This document shows, piece by piece, positions 35,947 to 45,172 of a stretch of DNA of 64,000 nucleotides. Position 1 is the first letter of the stretch. Each line of letters starts with the position of its first letter. The notes beneath the pieces were generated by a model, which had not been told where the DNA came from, ran no database searches, and worked only from the letters and a program-made list of their open reading frames with translations. A program made the position numbers and the translations under genes. Origin of the DNA: an uncultured bacterium (GTDB lineage Bacteria; Nitrospirota; Thermodesulfovibrionia; Thermodesulfovibrionales; Thermodesulfovibrionaceae). The DNA lies in contig CALLBR010000015.1 of the NCBI GenBank assembly GCA_937998865.1, positions 38,240 through 102,239 on the forward strand, in the 5' to 3' direction.

Positions 35947-37099
35947 ACCTGAAGACTTCGTTGTAAAAGAAGTAACATCCCTTCCTTTGAACAAAAAGGG
36001 TGAGTATGGTATTTATCTTCTTAAGAAAAAGGGATGGAATACTGTGGATCTTTTGAAGAAAATCTCCAAAAATTTACATATTCCCTTTTCCCATATTTCT
36101 TATGGAGGGAAAAAAGACAGGCATGCTCTTACAGAACAGTTTATTTCAATTAAAAATCCTTCCAGAAAAATATCTATTGAGGAAAAGAATTATTCCTTAA
36201 AATTCATAAATTTCTCTTCAGAGCCCATGGATCCCAGATACATTATAGGTAATGAATTTGAAATTATTGTAAGGGCTATACCTCAGGAAGCTAAGGAATG
36301 GATTATTTCCCAGATAGAGAAAATAAAAAAATATGGATTTGTAAATTATTTTGATGATCAGAGATTTGGAAGCTATGATCAAAATCAAGGATTTATAGGA
36401 GAGAAATTACTTAAAGCTCATTACAATGGAGCTTTAAAAATATATCTTACCCATATTTATCCAGAGGACAAAGGAGAGGCAAAAAGGAGAAAAAGACAGA
36501 TTTTTGAAAAGTGGGGAAATTGGGAGGAATGTTTAAGATTAGCTAAAACTAATATGGAAAGATTTTCTTTCACCCATTTATTGAAAAATCCAAAGGATTA
36601 CATTACAGTTTTAAAGAGAATACCTAAAGAAGAAATGTCAATGTTTTTTGCCTGTTATCAAAGTTTTCTCTGGAATGAAACATTAAGGAGGCTTTTGTTG
36701 CAAATTTTAACAGAAGAAGAAATTCTAAAACACCGAGGGATTGCAGGAGATTATATTTTCTACAATACTTTAGATGAAAAAAAATTTAAATATTTAAAAA
36801 AACTCTCCTTACCTACGCCTTCTTCAAAAGCTGTCATGCCAGATGGAATGACTCAGAGTATATACGAGGCATTATTAATTGAAAGGCAAATAAAGCCATC
36901 CATGTTCAATTTAAGAAAAATTAGACAAGCTTTTTTCAAATCAGTAAATAGAGAAGTCATTGTAATACCTAAAGATTTTCAATTTCACCTATGTGACGAT
37001 GAGATATACAAGGACAAAATAAAGCTTTATCTGAAATTTTTTCTTTCTCGAGGAAGTTACGCTACTATGCTCATAAAAAGAATTTTTGCAAAAAAATAA
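35924..37099 (+). CDS. truD: tRNA pseudouridine(13) synthase TruD
   Basis: A 391-residue TruD that isomerises U13 of tRNA-Glu. The start of the fold is QYKIKVRPEDFVVKE; the signature GGKKDRHALTEQFISIKN contains the catalytic aspartate, and NYFDDQRFGSYDQNQGFIG follows, with a TRUD insertion domain between. The ATG at 35924 is preferred to the TTG at 35921. It lies inside the 3' end of the flippase gene. Confidence 0.92.
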   Translation: MQYKIKVRPEDFVVKEVTSLPLNKKGEYGIYLLKKKGWNTVDLLKKISKNLHIPFSHISYGGKKDRHALTEQFISIKNPSRKISIEEKNYSLKFINFSSEPMDPRYIIGNEFEIIVRAIPQEAKEWIISQIEKIKKYGFVNYFDDQRFGSYDQNQGFIGEKLLKAHYNGALKIYLTHIYPEDKGEAKRRKRQIFEKWGNWEECLRLAKTNMERFSFTHLLKNPKDYITVLKRIPKEEMSMFFACYQSFLWNETLRRLLLQILTEEEILKHRGIAGDYIFYNTLDEKKFKYLKKLSLPTPSSKAVMPDGMTQSIYEALLIERQIKPSMFNLRKIRQAFFKSVNREVIVIPKDFQFHLCDDEIYKDKIKLYLKFFLSRGSYATMLIKRIFAKK

Positions 37100-37111
37100 A
37101 AGGAGCAAAAG

Positions 37112-37528
37112 ATGCCTTACTTTGTAGTCCATGAGCATCACGCAAAGCAACTGCATTTTGATCTAAGGCTTGAAAAGGATGGAGTATTAAAATCCTGGGC
37201 AGTACCAAAAGGACCCTCTATGAATCCTCAAGACAAGAGGCTTGCTATCATGGTAGAAGACCATCCTTTAGATTATGGTGACTTTGAGGGAGTTATTCCA
37301 GAGGGACAATACGGAGCAGGAAAGGTTTACATATGGGATAAGGGAGAATACTTCACTGTTAAAGGTTCAATTGAAGAAGGGCACTGGGAGATATTTCTGA
37401 AAGGTGAGTTTTTAGTGGGTAGATTTGTACTCTTGAAAATTAAAGGAAAAGTAGATCAATGGCTTCTTATAAAGAAAAAGGACGAGTTTGCAGACTATGA
37501 ATTTAAACTAAAATTAAGGGGTAATTAA
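37112..37528 (+). CDS. Stand-alone LigD-type 3'-phosphoesterase domain protein
   Basis: A 138-residue protein that is just the LigD PE domain: [32 protein letters not shown] with the catalytic His/Arg cluster, then [24 protein letters not shown]. The PE domain trims 3'-phosphates and ribonucleotides at DNA ends in bacterial non-homologous end joining. No Ku or LigD ligase/polymerase is adjacent, so it may work in another repair setting. AAAGGAGC precedes the ATG; it follows truD by 12 bases. Confidence 0.92.
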   Translation: MPYFVVHEHHAKQLHFDLRLEKDGVLKSWAVPKGPSMNPQDKRLAIMVEDHPLDYGDFEGVIPEGQYGAGKVYIWDKGEYFTVKGSIEEGHWEIFLKGEFLVGRFVLLKIKGKVDQWLLIKKKDEFADYEFKLKLRGN

Positions 37529-37621
37529 GTAAGGAGAAATTGCAAAAAAGTCAAATTTTTTAATCTTGAATAAAGTTACAAAAAGACTACCCTGAAAGAA
37601 TGCTAATAATAAAAAGTGATA

Positions 37622-37630
37622 TGTTATAAT
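37622..37630 (+). promoter_or_regulatory. Extended -10 promoter of the flavodoxin-UDP-sugar dehydrogenase pair
   Basis: TGTTATAAT (TGn plus consensus -10) 31 bases before the flavodoxin-like gene; no clear -35. Confidence 0.6.
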
Positions 37631-37661
37631 TCATATTAAATCCTTCAAGGAGGTAGAGAAA

Positions 37662-38135
37662 ATGAAGAAAGTATTGGTTGCTTATTACTCAAGATCAGGA
37701 AACACAGAGAAAATGGCAAAGATGATAGCAGAAAGATTATCTCAAAAAGGAGTTTCAGTGGATTTATTAACAGTTGATAAAGTAGATATTGACAGCCTTC
37801 CCCAATACAATGGGTATATCATTGGTTCTCCTAATTACTTTGGTACTATGGCAGCAGAGGTTAAAAAATTCATTGATGAGAGCGTAAAGTATTACAGAAA
37901 AATTGAAGGTAAACTGGTAGCTGCTTTTACTTCTACTGGAATGATTGGTGGAGGTGGTGAGACTGTGTGCCTTGATATATTAAAGGCTTTTCTCATTCAC
38001 GGTTGTATTTGTCTTGGATTTACAAGACTTGGACATTATGGACCTGTTTCCATCGGTAAGCCTGATGAAAGAATAGACAAAGAGATAAATGAGATGGTTA
38101 ATAAATACGTGGAGGTCTTGGAGAGACTTGGATGA
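37662..38135 (+). CDS. Flavodoxin / NAD(P)H:quinone oxidoreductase-like protein
   Basis: A 157-residue flavodoxin-fold protein: YYSRSGNTEKMAKMIAERL (the FMN phosphate loop T/S-x-T-G-N-T-like), PQYNGYIIGSPNYFG and AFTSTGMIGGGGETVCLDI. It could be a WrbA-like quinone reductase or an electron carrier; the sequence alone does not decide. AAGGAGG precedes the ATG. Its stop overlaps the UDP-sugar dehydrogenase start by 4 bases. Confidence 0.82.
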   Translation: MKKVLVAYYSRSGNTEKMAKMIAERLSQKGVSVDLLTVDKVDIDSLPQYNGYIIGSPNYFGTMAAEVKKFIDESVKYYRKIEGKLVAAFTSTGMIGGGGETVCLDILKAFLIHGCICLGFTRLGHYGPVSIGKPDERIDKEINEMVNKYVEVLERLG

Positions 38136-39442
38136 TAAATTTCAAGGATTTACTGTCTGGAAAAGAGAAGATTCTTCTTATAGGACTTGGTTATGTAGGG
38201 TTACCCCTTGCTATAAGCCTATCAAAGTATTTTAAAGTAGTTGGTTATGACAAAAATTCTAAGAGAATAATACAACTTAGAGAAGGAAATGATATAAATG
38301 GTGAGATTTCTGATAAGGAACTACTTAATTCTCCAATAGAGTTTACTGACAATCTCTCAGAATATGATAAATTTAAATTTATCATAGTTGCAGTGCCCAC
38401 ACCTGTTGATAAGCTTAAAAATCCTGATTTATCCTTTTTAGTTTCCGCCTCTGAAACTGTAGGGCAAGTTATTGCAAAGGGTGGTATTGCAGTGTTTGAA
38501 TCTACTGTATATCCGGGTGCCACAGAAGAAATATGTGTCCCCATCATTGAAAAGGAAAGTGGGTTAAAATGGAAAGTGGATTTTTGGGTAGGCTATTCAC
38601 CTGAAAGAGTAAATCCTGGAGATAAAGAACATACTATAGAAAAAGTGGTAAAAGTTGTATCTGGCGATACTCCTGAAACTTTGGATGTAGTTGCCTCGGT
38701 TTACAGTAAAGTAGCAAAAGCAGGGGTATACAAAACATCAGACATAAAAACCGCTGAAGCAGCTAAAGTAATTGAAAACATTCAAAGAGATATAAACATT
38801 GCCTTGATGAATGAGCTTGCCATTATTTTTCATAAACTTGGTATTGATACAAAAGAGGTTTTATCAGCAGCAAGAACAAAATGGAATTTTTTACCCTTTG
38901 AACCAGGTCTTGTAGGAGGTCATTGCATACCTGTTGATCCCTATTATCTTGCCCATAAAGCAATGCAAATAGGCCATGTGCCGGAGTTAATCTTAGCTGG
39001 TAGAGGTGTAAATGAGTCAGTTCCGCTTTACATAGCTCATGAAATTATTAAAATTTTGATAAAGGCAGACAAAAAAGTGAAAGAATCAAGAGTTTTAATT
39101 TTAGGGGCAACTTTTAAGGAAAACGTTCCCGATTTAAGAAACAGTAAAGTTTTTGAGCTAACTAGAGAACTTCAAGATTTTGGAATAGAAGTTTATGTAT
39201 TTGATCCAACAGTAAAAGATGTAGGCTGTCAGGGAAGAGAGATAAATTTTATTGAAGATTTAGACTCCAAATCACCATATGATTGCATTGTTTTAGCAGT
39301 GAAACACAAAGTTTTTCTGGATAATTATAATCTACAAATTTATAAAAATTTAATGAATCAACCTTATTTATTAATTGATATAAAAGGTATATACGACAAA
39401 AAAGAAGCAGAAAGTCAAGGATTTATCTATTGGAGTCTTTAA
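38132..39442 (+). CDS. Nucleotide-sugar dehydrogenase (UDP-N-acetylhexosamine 6-dehydrogenase type)
   Basis: A 436-residue UDP-glucose/GDP-mannose dehydrogenase-family enzyme: NAD loop LIGLGYVGLPLAISLSK, GYDKN, the VAVPTPVD region, VFESTVYPGATEE and the catalytic FEPGLVGGHCIPVDPYYLAHKA (active-site Cys at ~264). The length and GGHCIPVDPYYL are typical of the WbpO/TviB subgroup that oxidises UDP-N-acetylgalactosamine/glucosamine to the uronic acid; the exact substrate is inferred. It converges on the polysaccharide cluster with a 20-base 3' overlap, and probably feeds it. Confidence 0.88.
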   Translation: MINFKDLLSGKEKILLIGLGYVGLPLAISLSKYFKVVGYDKNSKRIIQLREGNDINGEISDKELLNSPIEFTDNLSEYDKFKFIIVAVPTPVDKLKNPDLSFLVSASETVGQVIAKGGIAVFESTVYPGATEEICVPIIEKESGLKWKVDFWVGYSPERVNPGDKEHTIEKVVKVVSGDTPETLDVVASVYSKVAKAGVYKTSDIKTAEAAKVIENIQRDINIALMNELAIIFHKLGIDTKEVLSAARTKWNFLPFEPGLVGGHCIPVDPYYLAHKAMQIGHVPELILAGRGVNESVPLYIAHEIIKILIKADKKVKESRVLILGATFKENVPDLRNSKVFELTRELQDFGIEVYVFDPTVKDVGCQGREINFIEDLDSKSPYDCIVLAVKHKVFLDNYNLQIYKNLMNQPYLLIDIKGIYDKKEAESQGFIYWSL

Positions 39443-40529
39443 GGAATTTTAGGTTTTTAGTATATACTTCAAGCATACTATTGCACATATGCTCAATTGT
39501 ATATTTACTGTAAACCTTTTGTTGTCCTTTAAGTCCCATTTGAAAAGCTCTCTCTTTGTCTTGTAAAAGTTTAATAATTTTCTCTGCTAAGGTTATAGTG
39601 TCTTCAGCAGGATAGAGGTATCCATTTATACCATCATCAATGACTTCCTTTACACCATCCACATTGGAGCCTATAACAGGTTTTTGCATAGCCATTGCTT
39701 CAAGAAAGGAAGTGCCAAGAGCCTCTTGAAGCGTTGGTAATACAAAAACATCGATGGATTTAAGAATTTGAGGAATATCATTTCTATGCCCAAGCATTAG
39801 GACGTTATTATGTAATTGAAGCTCTTTTATTTTATTTTCAATATTTTTTCTTTGTGGTCCGTCTCCAACAAAAACAAAATGAGCATTAGGAATCTTGTTT
39901 AGGACATAGGGAATAGCCTCTAATAGAATATGATGCCCCTTCTTTTTTCTTAAAACTGCTACTGTCCCAACAAGAGGTATCTTTTCATTTAATTGGAGCT
40001 CTTGCCTTAAGGTAGCATTTACTCTATCAGGATTAAATTTGGTAATATCTATACCAGTGGGAACAGATAAGACTTTTTGCGGATTAATTCCTTTACTTAT
40101 TAAATAATTTCTAACGTATTCGCTGACAGTAATAATAACATGGGAAAGATACTTATAGGAGAAAGTTGATGTAATGGGAAAAGCAAGATGACGAGTTCTT
40201 ACCAAAAGAAGAGGCTTTCTTGAAAGCTTCCCTGCAATAGCGGAAATATAAGTATCTTTACCACTATGGGAGTTTATCACATCTATTTTTAATTTATTTA
40301 TAAGTTTCATAGTAAAGTAAATTGCTTTAATGTCATAGCTTTTTCTTAAAGGATAGGTAAACACTTCTATTCCAGATTCCTCTGCTTTTTTAGAGAGAAT
40401 GCTATTAGGTTGGCATAAAATATAGACTTTTGCTCCTAATTTTTCTAATCCTAAGGATTCATTAAGTATTCTGTTTTCTTGCCCACCCCATCCGGGTGAT
40501 GATTCTGTGTGAAGAATTTTAAGTGTCAT
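39423..40529 (-). CDS. Glycosyltransferase, GT4 family (1)
   Basis: A 368-residue GT-B glycosyltransferase. N-terminal ESSPGWGGQENRILNESLGL and the C-terminal donor-binding segment FLEAMAMQKPVIGSNVDGVKEV (E-x7-E pattern) are typical of GT4. It has no signal peptide or membrane helix. It ends the minus-strand glycosyltransferase island and overlaps the preceding GT4 gene by 11 bases. The sugar transferred is unknown; LPS core or O-chain assembly is inferred from context. Confidence 0.88.
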   Translation of the reverse strand: MTLKILHTESSPGWGGQENRILNESLGLEKLGAKVYILCQPNSILSKKAEESGIEVFTYPLRKSYDIKAIYFTMKLINKLKIDVINSHSGKDTYISAIAGKLSRKPLLLVRTRHLAFPITSTFSYKYLSHVIITVSEYVRNYLISKGINPQKVLSVPTGIDITKFNPDRVNATLRQELQLNEKIPLVGTVAVLRKKKGHHILLEAIPYVLNKIPNAHFVFVGDGPQRKNIENKIKELQLHNNVLMLGHRNDIPQILKSIDVFVLPTLQEALGTSFLEAMAMQKPVIGSNVDGVKEVIDDGINGYLYPAEDTITLAEKIIKLLQDKERAFQMGLKGQQKVYSKYTIEHMCNSMLEVYTKNLKFLKDSNR

Positions 40530-41679
40530 TTTTTATTAGGACCTTGCAAATATTCAATATTTTTTCAGCTCTTTTTTCATAAGTATATTGTTCGGCAATT
40601 TTTTTAGCATTTGCACCTAATTTATCAGCTAATTCTTTTGAATTTAAAATTTTTTTTATAGCCTCTGCAAGAGATTCTGGATTTCCTGGTTCGAAAAATA
40701 TGGCAGTTTCATTGGGCTTTAATATTTCTCTAAAAACCTTCAAATCTGAGGCAACAATGGGGATTCCTGAAGCCATGTATTCAAATAATTTTAAGGGAGA
40801 GGAGAAAAGAGAAGGTCCCTTTAATATATTTGGTATAACAGCTACTTTTGCTTGAGATAAATATTTTGGAATCTCTTTATGAGAAACTGAACCAACAAAA
40901 ATTACTCTAGGGGCAACTTTTTCCTTTGTTGCCAAATCTTTTATTTCTTTTAATCTTTCTCCATCGCCGATGATTAAAAGTTTTTCATTAGGAAGAAATT
41001 TCATGGAAGAGACCAAAGTGTCAACACCTTTCCATTCATATAAGCTACCAGTGTAAAGAATAAAAGAAGGATTGAAATTTCTCTCTTTGGTAAACCATTC
41101 TTCTCTAACTGCATCAGGAATTATGACTATTTTATTCTTTTTCCATAGGAATTCCTCTATGGCATTTTTTAAATGTTCAGTAATGCATATTAAAATATCA
41201 AATTCATTGTAAACTTTAATTTCATCATTTTTGATTTTTACTTTTTTGGATTCTTTCAAGTTTTCATTCTTATGAAATATTTCATGAACTTCAAAAATCA
41301 TAGGAAGCTTTAAAAATTTACGGAATTTTAATAAAAACTTAGCAAGTTTAAGATGTCTACAAAAAATAATAGAGTTACTTTTTTTATGAGTAAATAAATG
41401 CAATAGAAGAGAGAAATAGAATACTTCATTGCATGAAATTCTAAAATATTTCTCTTTTTCTCTTCTTAAGATAGGCAGTGGGATTATTTTGAGATTTTCA
41501 TTTGATGAAAGTCCATAAAATTCAAGAATTTTATTTTCATCATACCCTTTTCTGTACCCAGTTAAAATTTCTACTTTTACTCCCTTATTAGCCAATGCAT
41601 GACAAGTATTGATTATTTGAATAAATCTTGCTCTGTTGTCAGGCAATATTTCAGGAATAGGATAGATAAATTTAAACAT
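40519..41679 (-). CDS. Glycosyltransferase, GT4 family (2)
   Basis: A 386-residue GT4: MFKFIYPIPEILPDNRARFIQ, the central FILYTGSLYEWKGVDTLVSSMKFL and the donor-site LFEYMASGIPIVASDLKVFREI. It lies 1 base after the O-antigen ligase-like gene and overlaps the next GT by 11 bases. Specificity unknown. Confidence 0.87.
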   Translation of the reverse strand: MFKFIYPIPEILPDNRARFIQIINTCHALANKGVKVEILTGYRKGYDENKILEFYGLSSNENLKIIPLPILRREKEKYFRISCNEVFYFSLLLHLFTHKKSNSIIFCRHLKLAKFLLKFRKFLKLPMIFEVHEIFHKNENLKESKKVKIKNDEIKVYNEFDILICITEHLKNAIEEFLWKKNKIVIIPDAVREEWFTKERNFNPSFILYTGSLYEWKGVDTLVSSMKFLPNEKLLIIGDGERLKEIKDLATKEKVAPRVIFVGSVSHKEIPKYLSQAKVAVIPNILKGPSLFSSPLKLFEYMASGIPIVASDLKVFREILKPNETAIFFEPGNPESLAEAIKKILNSKELADKLGANAKKIAEQYTYEKRAEKILNICKVLIKNDT

Positions 41680-41680
41680 T

Positions 41681-42934
41681 TTATGATTCTGATAATTGTT
41701 TTTTTATTAAATGATTAAAACCAGTAATCAAAGACAAGATAAATATCCATTGAATAAATCGCGTATCCTCAAAAAAACCGTGAACCAATAGATTAATAAA
41801 AGATGCAAGAATGAATAACGCAAAACTTCTAAATTCTAGATTTTTGTTTACATCTAAAAGGGTGGAAAGCAATTCTTTAAAAATCATATATATCAAAAAA
41901 GAGAATATGAAAAAACCAACAATTCCCTGCTTGTACAATAAGTAAATATAGAAATTATGTGGAGAATAAATATAAGGTGGTGAGTTTTTGTGTTTTTTTA
42001 TGTACCAACTTGAAAAATCCTCCGCATAGGTAATTCTTCCAAGAGATCTTCCCAGTAATTTATTCTCTAAAGGTAATTCAAGATAGGTTCCTATTGCTCC
42101 TGGCCATACGTATTCTAATCTTAAAGAGGTATCTCCCTCAAATAATTGTTTAAATTTCATTTTTAAGTATGAGGGTTTTTCAATATTTGATGAGAAAATC
42201 AATAGGAGGAACAAAATTGCAGTCACTAAAAGAAAGATTAATATTTTAAATATTCTTTTGTTTAAAAAACCAGCAAAAAATAATAAAAATAAAAATCCAC
42301 AAAATATTGCAAGCCATCCACCTCTGCTACCAGTAAGAATCATTGCTATGAAAGATAGTATAAAAATTAAAATGCAGATAAGTTTAATATACTTTTTTTC
42401 GTTTAATAGTAATAATAGTAGAGGAGAAAAAATAAAAATCTCTAAGGGATTGATATATTTTCTCGTAAATTTTGCAAAATCATCAGATTTAATGGTTTGC
42501 ATATGATAAAAATCTTTTATTGTAAGGATTATAAATAAAATAAGTACAAAGACAAAAAGAATTTTCATCTTTTTAAAAAAAGAAACATCTTGAAAAGTAT
42601 AGGCAATTGAGATAGACACAAGAAATAAGGGTAAATAAGTTCTTTTAAACCATTTTAGAGAATAGAGAGGGTCAGGAGAGATAAAAGAGGATATTAGCCC
42701 AGAGACACATAAAGATAAAATTACAATAAAAAATTTATTTTTTACGAGATCCTTAAAAAATGTAAAGTCTTTTAAAAGAAGACACCTTAGAAATATAAAA
42801 ATTGTTGGCAAATAAATACCTATTTCTCTTATTGTTTGCCCTTTATTTGTAAACAAAAATAAAATGTAGACGCAAACTGTGATTTTAATTGTCTCAAATA
42901 ATAATTTAGCTAATTTTTCTTTCATTTCTCTCAT
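41681..42934 (-). CDS. O-antigen ligase/polymerase-like membrane protein (WaaL/Wzy type)
   Basis: A 417-residue protein with about 11 hydrophobic helices and a large periplasmic loop between ~residues 240-330. TGSRGGWLAIFCGFLFLLFF is the arginine-containing motif typical of the Wzy_C/O-antigen-ligase family (PF04932). Such proteins join O-chain to lipid A-core or polymerise O-units. It is embedded among glycosyltransferases, so a ligase role is likely; polymerase cannot be excluded. An ATG at 42925 is an alternative start three codons in. Confidence 0.8.
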   Translation of the reverse strand: MREMKEKLAKLLFETIKITVCVYILFLFTNKGQTIREIGIYLPTIFIFLRCLLLKDFTFFKDLVKNKFFIVILSLCVSGLISSFISPDPLYSLKWFKRTYLPLFLVSISIAYTFQDVSFFKKMKILFVFVLILFIILTIKDFYHMQTIKSDDFAKFTRKYINPLEIFIFSPLLLLLLNEKKYIKLICILIFILSFIAMILTGSRGGWLAIFCGFLFLLFFAGFLNKRIFKILIFLLVTAILFLLLIFSSNIEKPSYLKMKFKQLFEGDTSLRLEYVWPGAIGTYLELPLENKLLGRSLGRITYAEDFSSWYIKKHKNSPPYIYSPHNFYIYLLYKQGIVGFFIFSFLIYMIFKELLSTLLDVNKNLEFRSFALFILASFINLLVHGFFEDTRFIQWIFILSLITGFNHLIKKQLSES

Positions 42935-42936
42935 AA

Positions 42937-44079
42937 TTAAATTATTTCATTGTATAAATTTTCCACTTCTAAGGTTATATTATTCCAATCAAAAATTTTA
43001 ACAGATTCATAACCTTGCCTTCCTATAGTTTCTCTTAGATTCACATCATTTTTTAATCTTATGAGGATTTCAGAAGCGCTTCTGGCAATGTTTTTTTCAT
43101 TTACATAAAATCCATTTATTCCATCTCTTATATACTCTTTAATTCCATCTTTTTCTCTTGTTATTACCGGTATTCCTGTTGCCATAGCTTCTATGTTTAC
43201 CATTCCAAAACCTTCAGAATTTGATGGAGTAAAAAGAACATCTCCCATTAAAAATATTAGATGCATCTTTGAAGGTGGGAAAAAATCAGTAAAAAATATT
43301 TTGTCTTTTAGAAGGCTGGCTTTTTCAAATATTTCTTCTAAATACTTTTTTCTTTCCCCTTTTTTTGGGATTTCTCCGATAACAAAAAATTTTATATTAT
43401 CCACATTTTTTAATTCCATAGCAGTATTTATAAAGTGTTCAACACCTTTCTCCGAAGAAACTCTCCCTACAAAAAGAATTACAAATTCTTTATCTTTAAT
43501 TCTGAATATTTTTCTTATGTTATTTCTTAACTGAAGATTTTCCCAATAAGGTCTGAATTTTCTAAGATCGATACCATTGTATAAATAGGTATAGTAATCT
43601 GCTTTTATTTTTTCATTTTTTTTGTATAGATCTAAAATGTATTTACTACAACCAACCAATACATCAATTTTAATATTTTTTTCAATCAAGACCTTATTAT
43701 GCAAATGTAGAATGATTTTAAATTTACCATTAAGTTTTTCAATTAACTGTAAAGCCCACTTGGAAATGTTATGAATATGAATTATTTCAGGATTGATATT
43801 CTCTATAATTCTTAACGCTTTATGGGTATAGGATAAGGGATCCCATCTCGTGATTTTTTGAAATATTCTTTTATACAAAGGGTTAAAACTTATTCTATGA
43901 AAATAAATTCCCTCTCTATACTCTTCTTTAGGATAATAAGGGGAACCAATGGATATTATATGAGGCTCAAAACTTATTATTCTCTTTGAAACCTCATATA
44001 TCCAGCTTTCCACTGCTGCTCCTTTTAGTGGAGGAATAGGATGTATGGGGTTTGCAAACATAAGTACTTTTTTAGGCAC
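42937..44079 (-). CDS. Glycosyltransferase, GT4 family (3)
   Basis: A 380-residue GT4: KVLMFANPIHPIPPLKGAAVESWIYEV at the N terminus (the GGA-like loop for the acceptor side), VILFVGRVSSEKGVEHFI, and the donor-site NIEAMATGIPVITREKDGIKEYI. It starts 8 bases inside the upstream GT4 gene and is followed by the O-antigen-ligase-like gene after 2 bases. Confidence 0.88.
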   Translation of the reverse strand: MPKKVLMFANPIHPIPPLKGAAVESWIYEVSKRIISFEPHIISIGSPYYPKEEYREGIYFHRISFNPLYKRIFQKITRWDPLSYTHKALRIIENINPEIIHIHNISKWALQLIEKLNGKFKIILHLHNKVLIEKNIKIDVLVGCSKYILDLYKKNEKIKADYYTYLYNGIDLRKFRPYWENLQLRNNIRKIFRIKDKEFVILFVGRVSSEKGVEHFINTAMELKNVDNIKFFVIGEIPKKGERKKYLEEIFEKASLLKDKIFFTDFFPPSKMHLIFLMGDVLFTPSNSEGFGMVNIEAMATGIPVITREKDGIKEYIRDGINGFYVNEKNIARSASEILIRLKNDVNLRETIGRQGYESVKIFDWNNITLEVENLYNEII

Positions 44080-45172
44080 TTATATGCTCCAGAAATTTAT
44101 TAATAATAATCTCCCAACTGAAGAGATTTATAATTCTTTTTCTTGCTCTCATAGCAAGTTCATTCCTAATATGTGGATTTGTAATTAAATGCTCTAAACT
44201 CTGAGCAATGGCATTTTCATCCTTTGGATTAACTAAAATTCCAGCATCTCCCACTACTTCGGGGATTCCACCAACTTTTGTTGAGATTACAGGAACACCA
44301 CAAGCCATTGCCTCTCCAATGGAAATCCCAAAGGTTTCATCTGCAATACTGGGGAATATGGCAATATGGGCAAGAGAGTAGTATTTGGGTAATTGAGAAT
44401 TTTCAATGTTTCCTAAAAATAACACTTTCTCTCTAATTTCTAAATCTTTTACCAATTTTTCAAGATTTCTTCTGTATTCTCCCTCTCCTATAATTAGATA
44501 CTTTATTTTATAGCCCTTTTCAAGAAGAATTTTCAGAGCTTTAACTCCATACTGAACTCCTTTCCATCCTACAAGTCTACATACAGTTATTAAGATTTTT
44601 TCTTCATCTATCTCTAAGAATTCTTTAAGTTTTGTGGCAGGTTGTAAGGGTTTAAAAAGTTCAGTGTCTATACCATTTGGTAATATGAGGGGTTTAATAC
44701 CGCAGTAATCTTCTATTTGTTTAGCATTAAATTTACTACAGGAGAAAAAAAAGTCAATTTTTTTTGCCATTGTTTTGTATCCAATAAAAAATTCTGTACC
44801 CCCTGAAAAAAAAATTATCTTACTGGATTTTATTTTTTTAATTAAAAGAGCCAAAGGTAAGTCAAAGGGTTTGAAAATACAGAAGAAATTATATCTATTT
44901 TTTCTAATTTGTGGGAATGCATGATAACAAAATGATAACCTTTCCATAAATTTTCTAAAACGAGAACCAAAATTAGGAAATTTATCTCTAGGTATATATG
45001 GCAAAGGAATTACTCTTAAATTTTTTATTGATGGAAAAATTTTATTACTATTGCCACCGTATAAATCTACTTCAATTCCTCGGCTAGAGAGATTTCTTGC
45101 AAGTCCCCAACAGAAAGTTTCAATACCACCATTTTTAACTGTTGTAGTTAAATTGTAGAGGGCTATTTTCAT
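44072..45172 (-). CDS. Glycosyltransferase, GT4 family (4)
   Basis: A 366-residue GT4: KIALYNLTTTVKNGGIETFCWGLARNL, ILITVCRLVGWKGVQYGVKAL and the donor-site IGEAMACGVPVISTKVGGIPEVV. The ATG at 45172 (MKIALYN) is preferred because AAGGAAATT precedes it; an ATG at 45196 would add eight residues. It still overlaps the upstream GT9 gene by ~38 bases. Confidence 0.87.
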   Translation of the reverse strand: MKIALYNLTTTVKNGGIETFCWGLARNLSSRGIEVDLYGGNSNKIFPSIKNLRVIPLPYIPRDKFPNFGSRFRKFMERLSFCYHAFPQIRKNRYNFFCIFKPFDLPLALLIKKIKSSKIIFFSGGTEFFIGYKTMAKKIDFFFSCSKFNAKQIEDYCGIKPLILPNGIDTELFKPLQPATKLKEFLEIDEEKILITVCRLVGWKGVQYGVKALKILLEKGYKIKYLIIGEGEYRRNLEKLVKDLEIREKVLFLGNIENSQLPKYYSLAHIAIFPSIADETFGISIGEAMACGVPVISTKVGGIPEVVGDAGILVNPKDENAIAQSLEHLITNPHIRNELAMRARKRIINLFSWEIIINKFLEHISA

